From: Planctomycetota bacterium
Lineage (GTDB): Bacteria; Planctomycetota; UBA1135; GCA-002686595
DNA length: 64,000 bases
Reading direction: 5' to 3'
Assembly (NCBI GenBank): GCA_030746555.1
Contig: JASLMK010000012.1
Coordinates: forward strand, 1 to 64,000
In this document: in pieces, positions 58,482-64,000 of the stretch
Numbering within the stretch: position 1 is the first letter of the stretch
Layout: every line of letters begins with the position of its first letter
Made by a program: the position numbers and the translations under genes
The notes under the pieces: generated by a model
What the model was told of the DNA's origin: nothing
Seen by the model: only the letters and a program-made list of their open reading frames with translations
Databases searched by the model: none

Positions 58482-59632
58482 CCCTCGCCGCCTCCCCCTT
58501 CCTCGCGCGCGTGGAGGACGCCGACTTCGAGGTCGAGGAGATCGGTGTCGGAGAGCCCTCGGGGGAGGGCGAGCACCTCCTCCTGTGGATCGAGAAGCGC
58601 GGCCTCTCGACCGACGCCGCCGCCGCCCGTCTGGCGCGAGCCCTCGGCCGGAGCCCGGGGGACGCGGGATGGGCCGGGCGCAAGGACAAGCGGGCGGTGA
58701 CGCGCCAGTGGATCTCCGTCGCCGGTGCCCGCGCCGAGGACGCGCGGGAGCTGGGCTGGCCCGACCTCTCGGTCCTGCGCGCCGCGGCACACGCCAAGAA
58801 GCTCAAGCCCGGCATGCTGCGCGGCAACCGCTTCCGCCTGCGCCTGCGCGCGGTGGACACTGATCGCTGGCCCCGGGCAAAGGCGCGCCTGGTCGAGCTG
58901 GAGCGCGACGGCCTGCCCAACGCCTTCGGGCCACAGCGCTTCGGCGCCGGCGGCGACGGAGCGGAGCTGGGTCTGGCGTTGCTCGAGCGCCGCTTCGAGG
59001 ACTACGTGCGCGCCCTCTGCACGCCGCCCCACGCCCCGGACACTCCGGCGGTGGCCGAGCTGGGGGAGCGGCTCGCCGACGGCCGCGGCCTGCGCTCGAC
59101 CGGCTCCCCGGCGGCCCGCCTGCCTGCGGAGCTCGCCGCCGTCGCCCGCCAACTCGCGCGCCGCAGGGGGGACTGGGCCTCTGCGGCTCGCGCCGTCGGG
59201 CGCCGCCTCTGCCTGCTGCACCTCTCGGCGCTCCAGGCGAGCGTGTTCGGGGACGTCCTCGCCCGCCGAAGCCCCCGGCCCGGCGCGCCCGAGGAGGGCG
59301 ACCTGACCCGGCGGCACCGACCGCCGAGCCCCTTCGAGGAGAGCGCCACCGGGCCGCTGGTCGGCTGGAAGGCGCCCCTGGCGACTGGGCGGCCCGGGAG
59401 CGTCGAACGCGCCGTGCTGGCGGAGAGGGGGATCGACCCGGCGGCCTTCCAGGGCATCCTCCCCGGCCTGTCACCCCGCGGGGCCCGCCGGGCCCTGCGC
59501 GTGCCCTTGACGGCGGTGGAGCTGCGCGGCGCCGGGGACGAGCGGACCCTGGCCTTCGAGCTGCCCGCCGGGGCCTACGCCACGGTCGTGTTGGACGAAC
59601 TCCTCAACGCCTGCGAGGCGCCGGGCCGATAG
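58478..59632 (+). CDS. truD: tRNA pseudouridine(13) synthase TruD
   Basis: A 384-residue RNA-modifying enzyme. The signature WAGRKDKRAVTRQWISV contains the catalytic Asp at about residue 70. The TRUD-specific insertion and the GPQRFGAGG motif follow (NAFGPQRFG). It makes pseudouridine 13 in tRNA-Glu. It is odd that it lies inside a glycan cluster, coupled to a glycosyltransferase by GTGA. The GTG start begins right at the known N-terminal pattern. Confidence 0.9.
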   Translation: MTLAASPFLARVEDADFEVEEIGVGEPSGEGEHLLLWIEKRGLSTDAAAARLARALGRSPGDAGWAGRKDKRAVTRQWISVAGARAEDARELGWPDLSVLRAAAHAKKLKPGMLRGNRFRLRLRAVDTDRWPRAKARLVELERDGLPNAFGPQRFGAGGDGAELGLALLERRFEDYVRALCTPPHAPDTPAVAELGERLADGRGLRSTGSPAARLPAELAAVARQLARRRGDWASAARAVGRRLCLLHLSALQASVFGDVLARRSPRPGAPEEGDLTRRHRPPSPFEESATGPLVGWKAPLATGRPGSVERAVLAERGIDPAAFQGILPGLSPRGARRALRVPLTAVELRGAGDERTLAFELPAGAYATVVLDELLNACEAPGR

Positions 59633-59649
59633 GCTGGAGGGCCAGAGCC

Positions 59650-60102
59650 ATGGAACCCGCAGATCCCGACTTCGCCGACCCGCGCCGCAGGGCCGGGTCC
59701 GACCGCCGCCGTCGCCCCACGGCGCGCCTGTCGCGCTACTCCTTTGTCGGCGGGCGGAGGCGCCGGCCGCGGCGCGCCGGGGAGGTCGCAGGCGCCTTCG
59801 TCGATCTCTACGACCCGCGCCTGTTGGGCTGCATCGTCTGGATCGGGTTGATGAACGCCCTCGACTGCTTCTTCACCCTCTTCCACCTGCAGGCCGGAGG
59901 CGTGGAGCTGAATCCGGTGGCCGAGATGCTCTTGGGGTCGGGACGCGTGGGCTTCGTGCTGCTCAAGTCGGTCGTGATCTCCCTGGCGCTCCTGGTGCTG
60001 TGCGTCCACCACCACTTCCGCCTGGCCCGGGTGGGCCTGTGGGTCGCCGCTTCGGCCTACACCTTGCTCGTCGCCTACCACCTGGCCCTCCTGGGAGCCT
60101 GA
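59650..60102 (+). CDS. Small membrane protein, DUF5658-like
   Basis: A 150-residue protein. A basic N-terminus (RRRAGSDRRRRPTARLSRYS) is followed by three membrane helices: IVWIGLMNALDCFFTLFHL, then VGFVLLKSVVISLALLVL, then a final one. The motif GGVELNPVAEMLL matches the D-T-h-x-G-x-E-x-NP pattern of DUF5658 proteins. No function is known. It lies 17 bp after truD. Confidence 0.65.
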   Translation: MEPADPDFADPRRRAGSDRRRRPTARLSRYSFVGGRRRRPRRAGEVAGAFVDLYDPRLLGCIVWIGLMNALDCFFTLFHLQAGGVELNPVAEMLLGSGRVGFVLLKSVVISLALLVLCVHHHFRLARVGLWVAASAYTLLVAYHLALLGA

Positions 60103-60197
60103 GCCTGGAGGGGCGCTCGCACGGGCCGTAGACTCGCCCCGCGCCGGCGGCGGGAAGATCGCCGGGCGCCCGGCGTCCGACCCCTCGCGAGCGGCTC

Positions 60198-61256
60198 ATG
60201 AACTCTCCCGATCCCCCTCGACCGCTGCAGTGCCTGATCACCGGCGGAGCCGGGTTCATCGGCGCGGCCCTGGCGCGAGAGCTCGCCGGGCGCGGAGGGA
60301 GGATCGTGTGCCTCGACGACCTCTCGACCGGCGATCCCGAGCGCCTCGCCGGCGTGGAGCGGGTGCGCCTGGTCGTGGGGGACGCCGCGCGGGCGGACGA
60401 GATCGCGCGCGCCCTTGCCGAGGACGGTCCCTTCGACATCCTGTTCCACCTCGCCGCGCGGGTGGGGGTGCGCGCGGTGCTGCGCGACCCGCAGGCCTGC
60501 CGCCGAGAGAACCTGGCCGGGGTGCGCACCCTGGCCGGCGCCCTCGCCGACCTGCCGCCCGCGGCGCGGCCCCGGGTCCTGGCCGCCTCCTCGAGCGAGG
60601 TCTACGCGGAGAGCCGCGAGCCCTTGGGGGAACAGGCGCCCCTGCGCCCGGCCGGCGGGCGCGGACGCTTCGCCTACGCCGCGTCCAAGCGGCGCGGCGA
60701 ACAGCTCCTCGACGAGGCCGCGGCCCCCTGGCCGGGCGAGTCCGGCCCGGTCCACCTGCGCCTGTTCAACGTCGTCGGCCCGGGGCAGTCGTCCGCCGGC
60801 GGCATGGTCCTGCCCACCTTCGTCGAGGCCGCGCGGGCCGGCCTACCCTTGGGGGTCCACGGGGACGGACGCCAGGTGCGTACCTTCGCCCACGTGGACG
60901 AGGTGGCCCGCGTCCTCGCGGACCTCGCCTCCCTGCCCGTCCTGCCCGCGGGGCCGCTCAACGTCGGCGGTCGGGCGCGCACGAGCGTCGCACACCTGGC
61001 GCGGACGGTCGTCGAGGCCTGCGGAGGGGGCGGGACCGTCGCCCGTGTCGATCCGCGGGCGAGCCTGGGCGCGGGCTTCGAGGAGGTCGCCCACCGGGTG
61101 CCGGACCTCTCGCGCCTGGCCGCCCTGGGGATCGCGCTTCCGGGCATGTCCCTCGAGGAGATCGTGGCCGACACCCTCGCGCGCCACCGCTCCCGCGCGG
61201 GCGGCGGCGCGGCGGCGGGCGTCGGGAGGCGCGCTTGCGCATCGCCCGCGTCCTGA
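60198..61256 (+). CDS. NAD-dependent nucleotide-sugar epimerase/dehydratase
   Basis: A 352-residue extended SDR with the NAD-binding motif ITGGAGFIGAALARELA, the catalytic Tyr-x3-Lys in FAYAASKRRGEQ, the preceding SSSEVYAE and the LRLFNVVGPGQSSAGGM loop. It is probably a UDP-sugar 4-epimerase or dehydratase that makes a precursor for this cluster. A TAGACT -10-like box lies at 60129-60134. It overlaps the next gene by about 20 bp. Confidence 0.85.
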   Translation: MNSPDPPRPLQCLITGGAGFIGAALARELAGRGGRIVCLDDLSTGDPERLAGVERVRLVVGDAARADEIARALAEDGPFDILFHLAARVGVRAVLRDPQACRRENLAGVRTLAGALADLPPAARPRVLAASSSEVYAESREPLGEQAPLRPAGGRGRFAYAASKRRGEQLLDEAAAPWPGESGPVHLRLFNVVGPGQSSAGGMVLPTFVEAARAGLPLGVHGDGRQVRTFAHVDEVARVLADLASLPVLPAGPLNVGGRARTSVAHLARTVVEACGGGGTVARVDPRASLGAGFEEVAHRVPDLSRLAALGIALPGMSLEEIVADTLARHRSRAGGGAAAGVGRRACASPAS

Positions 61257-62395
61257 CGCGCCTGAACCTCGGCGGCCCGGCGCGCCAGAGCCTGGCGGCC
61301 GATCCCCTGCTCGTCGAGGCGGGCCACGAGCTGCGCCTGTTCTGCGGTCGAGCCGAACCGGGGGAGGGGGACCTCACCACGGCCCTGCGCGAGCGTGGGA
61401 TCGACGTGCGGCGCATCGCGGGGCTGGGACGCGCGCCCCGCGCGCCGGCGGACCTGCGCGCGGCCGCGCACCTGCGCCGCGAGCTGCGCTCCTTCGCCCC
61501 CGACCTCCTCCACACCCACGCCTCCAAGGCGGGCGCCCTCGGCAGGGCGCGCCTCGTGCGCCCCCGCACGGCGGCGCTGGTCCACACCTTCCACGGCCAT
61601 GTCTTGGAGGGGTACTTCACCCCGGGCGTCTCGCGCCTGCTCGTCGCCCACGAGCGGCGCCTGGCGCGACGCTGCGAGCGCGTCCTGGCGGTCAGCGAGG
61701 CCACGGCGGCGGACCTGGTGCGCCTGGGGGTCGTCGTGCGCGAGCGCCTGACGGTCGTGCCGCCGGGGATCGATCTCGATCCACTCCTGGCCCCCGACGA
61801 CCGGCGCGGTGCCTTGCGCAGGCGACTGGGCGTCGCTTCGGGGTCCCTGCTCGTCGGGGTCGTCGGACGCCTGGCGGAGGTCAAGCGGCCCGAGCGGGCC
61901 CTGGCGGTGTTCGCGGCCGTGGCGCGTCGCCGGCCCACCCTGAACCTGGTGTTCGTCGGAGACGGCGCCCTGCGAGGGCTCCTCGAGCGGGAGCGGGCCG
62001 CCCTCGGAGCGGACCTGGCGGCGCGGGTCCACCTGCCCGGCGCCCTAGCCGCCACCGACGAGGTCTGGGCCGACCTCGACCTGGCCCTGTGCGCGTCCCG
62101 TTCCGAGGGGCTGCCGGTGGCCCTGATCGAGGCGGCGGCCGCGGGTGTCGCCGCCGTGGCCCCGGACGTGGGCGGCGTGGGCGAGGTGGTCGTCGACGGG
62201 CGCACCGGCCTCTTGGGCCGCTCGGACGCGGAGTTGGAGCGAGCTCTCGCGCGTCTGGCCGACGACCGCCTCCTGCGGGAGGCCTTGGGGCGCCGCGCCC
62301 GGGAGGCCAGCTCGGTCTACTCGGCCCGCGCCCTGGCCGAGCGGCTCCTGGCCGTCTACCGTGCGGCCTGCGAGGCGAGGCGATGCGGCTGTTGA
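61235..62395 (+). CDS. GT4-family glycosyltransferase
   Basis: A 386-residue GT-B enzyme. It probably starts at TTG 61235, with GGGAGG six bases upstream (61223-61228), giving LRIARVLTRLNLGGPARQS. Signature segments are VHTFHGHVLEGYFTPGVSRL, VGRLAEVKRPERALAVFA and SRSEGLPVALIEAAAAGVAA. It overlaps the epimerase and the next glycosyltransferase gene. Confidence 0.82.
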   Translation: MRIARVLTRLNLGGPARQSLAADPLLVEAGHELRLFCGRAEPGEGDLTTALRERGIDVRRIAGLGRAPRAPADLRAAAHLRRELRSFAPDLLHTHASKAGALGRARLVRPRTAALVHTFHGHVLEGYFTPGVSRLLVAHERRLARRCERVLAVSEATAADLVRLGVVVRERLTVVPPGIDLDPLLAPDDRRGALRRRLGVASGSLLVGVVGRLAEVKRPERALAVFAAVARRRPTLNLVFVGDGALRGLLERERAALGADLAARVHLPGALAATDEVWADLDLALCASRSEGLPVALIEAAAAGVAAVAPDVGGVGEVVVDGRTGLLGRSDAELERALARLADDRLLREALGRRAREASSVYSARALAERLLAVYRAACEARRCGC

Positions 62396-63513
62396 TGGTC
62401 AGCGGTGACCGCCAGGTCACGATCGGGGAGCGGGGTCCCTTCCACTCGATGCAACGCGAGTTCTCGCGGCACTTCGAGCGCATCGACGTGCTCTGCCCGC
62501 GGCCGCCCGGCCCGGTGCGGGTGCGGACGATCCACGACAACGTCCACTTCCATCCCGCCGAGTGCTCACGCTGGGGGATGGTTGGCTACATCGCCCGGCG
62601 TGGGAGGGAGCTGATCGCAGCCCACGGTCACGGGCTGATCGTCAGCCACGACTACGGCTGGTTCTACAACGGCCGCGGCAGCGCGCGCCTGGCTCGGGCG
62701 ACCGGCGTACCCTACCTCTCCGAGCTGCACCACGTCCCCGGCCACCCGATCGCCGCCGACCTCGGCGAGCGGGTGGAGTACGCCCTGGCCCGGGCGTACG
62801 TGGGCTGGGCGGGCTCGCGCGCGGCGGCCTTCCGCGTCGTCAACGGCGGGGAGATGCCGGCGCTGTTGGCGCGCTGGGGCGTGAGCCCAGAGCGCGTCCT
62901 GGTCCTACCCTCCCTCTACATCGACCTGGACGTGTTCCGTCCGGCGGAGGAGCTGGCCGCCGAGCAGGACCTGTGCGTCGTGGGTCGGCTGGTGGGCAAC
63001 AAGGGCCTCGACCGGCTCCTCGACGCCCTGGCTCTGTGCGAGGAGCGGGGTCGTCGGCTCACGGCCCTGGTCGTCGGCAAGGGACCGCTGGAGGCGGCCC
63101 TGCGCTCGCGCGCGGAGCGCCTGGGGCTCTCCAGCAGGGTGCGCTTCGTGCGCTGGGTCGACTCTCCCGCGGACCTGGCGAGCCTGTACCGTGCGAGCCG
63201 GGTCGCCGTCTGCGCCTCGACCTGCGAGGGCGGCCCGCGGGTGACCGTCGAGGCCATGGCCTGCGGGACGCCGGTGGTCAGCACGCCCGTGGGGATGATG
63301 GGCGAACTCCTGGCCGACGGCGAGGCGGGGCTGTTGTGCGGCTTCGACGTCGAGAGTCTGGCCGACGCGCTGCTGGCCGTCCTCGACGACGAGGAGCGGC
63401 GGCTGGCGATGGGGGAGCGCGCCGCCCGCATCGCCGAGCGCTTCGAGTACTCCCGCGCCGTGGGCGTCTACGCGGAGGGCATCAAGGCCCTGGCCGGGGG
63501 GGATGGATCGTGA
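62383..63513 (+). CDS. GT4-family glycosyltransferase
   Basis: A 376-residue GT-B enzyme. It begins MRLLMVSGDRQVTIGERGPF, and later shows VVGRLVGNKGLDRLLDAL, VVGKGPLEAALRSRAERLG, STCEGGPRVTVEAMACGTPV and STPVGMMGELLADGEAGLLC. The start overlaps the previous gene by 13 bp and its stop overlaps the next start (GTGA). Confidence 0.85.
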   Translation: MRLLMVSGDRQVTIGERGPFHSMQREFSRHFERIDVLCPRPPGPVRVRTIHDNVHFHPAECSRWGMVGYIARRGRELIAAHGHGLIVSHDYGWFYNGRGSARLARATGVPYLSELHHVPGHPIAADLGERVEYALARAYVGWAGSRAAAFRVVNGGEMPALLARWGVSPERVLVLPSLYIDLDVFRPAEELAAEQDLCVVGRLVGNKGLDRLLDALALCEERGRRLTALVVGKGPLEAALRSRAERLGLSSRVRFVRWVDSPADLASLYRASRVAVCASTCEGGPRVTVEAMACGTPVVSTPVGMMGELLADGEAGLLCGFDVESLADALLAVLDDEERRLAMGERAARIAERFEYSRAVGVYAEGIKALAGGDGS

Positions 63514-64000
63514 AGCTTCTGTTCCTGACCCAGGTGCTCGACGCCGACGATGCCGTCCTCGGCTTCGTCTCGCGCTGGGTGCGCGGCCTGGCGCGGCACT
63601 GCGAACGCGTGCGCGTCGTCGCTCTCGAGGTCGGGGCCACCGGCGACCTGCCCGCGAACGTCGACTGGCGGGAGATCGGCCGGCGCGGGGTCGTCCGCCG
63701 CTACCTGCGCTACCGCGGCGTCCTGCGCCAGGCCCTGGAGCGGGAGGGCTTCGACGCGGTCCTGGCCCACATGGTTCCGCGCTACGCCCTGGTGGCCGAG
63801 GGACCGGCCCGGCGCGCCGGCGCGGGCGTCTTCCTGTGGTACACCCACGCCGGGATCGACCGTCGCCTGGAGCGTGCCGTCGAGCGCGTCGACCGCGTGT
63901 TCACCGCCTCGGCCGAGTCCATGCGCGTGCCGTCCGAGCGCTGCGTGGTGACCGGCCACGGTATCGACCTCGAGCCATTCGATCTCGGCGACGCGGCCCC
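63510..64000 (+). CDS. GT4-like glycosyltransferase, N-terminal part (cut by window end)
   Basis: 163 residues are visible of a larger protein beginning LLFLTQVLDADDAVLGFVSR, then GFDAVLAHMVPRYALVA and CVVTGHGIDLEPFDL. This matches the acceptor half and linker of GT-B glycosyltransferases. The donor half lies beyond 64000. The GTG start overlaps the previous stop. Confidence 0.75.
   Translation, partial: MKLLFLTQVLDADDAVLGFVSRWVRGLARHCERVRVVALEVGATGDLPANVDWREIGRRGVVRRYLRYRGVLRQALEREGFDAVLAHMVPRYALVAEGPARRAGAGVFLWYTHAGIDRRLERAVERVDRVFTASAESMRVPSERCVVTGHGIDLEPFDLGDAA

Overview
The window is 64 kb of very GC-rich, densely coded bacterial chromosome. I saw no tRNA, rRNA, phage, transposase or CRISPR signal. 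The best taxonomic pointer is the gene at 22921-26211: it joins a c-type CxxCH motif, a heme-binding region of the kind expanded in Planctomycetes and Verrucomicrobia, a sorbosone-dehydrogenase-like propeller and a cupredoxin. Several secreted proteins with carboxypeptidase-regulatory-like domains, a sulfatase-like lipoprotein and a fused membrane SpeE-like protein fit the same picture. I infer a high-GC member of the Planctomycetota (PVC group), with moderate confidence. GTG starts, 4-base NTGA stop/start overlaps and TANNNT -10 boxes recur throughout.

Layout. (1) 1-10 kb: a structured repeat, a small membrane-anchored protein, a two-gene NAD-linked formate dehydrogenase whose catalytic subunit reads through an in-frame TGA (selenocysteine with a SECIS hairpin), a phosphatase-like lipoprotein, a sulfatase-like lipoprotein and an acyl-CoA-synthetase-like enzyme. 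(2) 10-19 kb: a second repeat copy, a NeuD/PglD-type acyltransferase, a beta-helix protein, then a heavy-metal RND efflux set (small Cys/His-rich protein, CzcB, CzcA, CzcC-like). (3) 19-27.7 kb: a glycine-rich PGRS-like secreted protein behind a near-consensus promoter, a multi-domain carboxypeptidase-regulatory protein, the heme/copper fusion protein, and a TetR-RIC (di-iron iron-sulfur repair) pair with a palindromic operator. (4) 27.7-37.9 kb: a third repeat copy, rqcH-like and ndk genes, then the full F1Fo ATP synthase operon (atpZ, atpI-like, B, E, F, H, A, G, D, C). (5) 38-46 kb: translation genes aspS, infC (probable CTG start), rpmI, rplT, pheS, pheT, then a B12-binding radical SAM enzyme. 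(6) 46-54.5 kb: acs, an M20 peptidase, an epimerase, a fused membrane SpeE-like protein and, divergent from it, a nucleoside phosphorylase. (7) 54.7-64 kb: a cell-surface glycan cluster with a polyprenyl-phosphate sugar transferase, five GT4-type glycosyltransferases and an epimerase, with truD and a small membrane protein embedded in it.

The most unusual element is a 200-bp near-palindromic repeat present three times (the first copy is cut by the window edge). It resembles a MITE or a structured RNA, has no coding capacity I believe in, and abuts the stop codons of two genes. Other points of interest are the selenocysteine formate dehydrogenase, the non-canonical CTG start of infC, a histidine-rich insert in ATP synthase subunit a, and strong hairpins on both sides of atpE.
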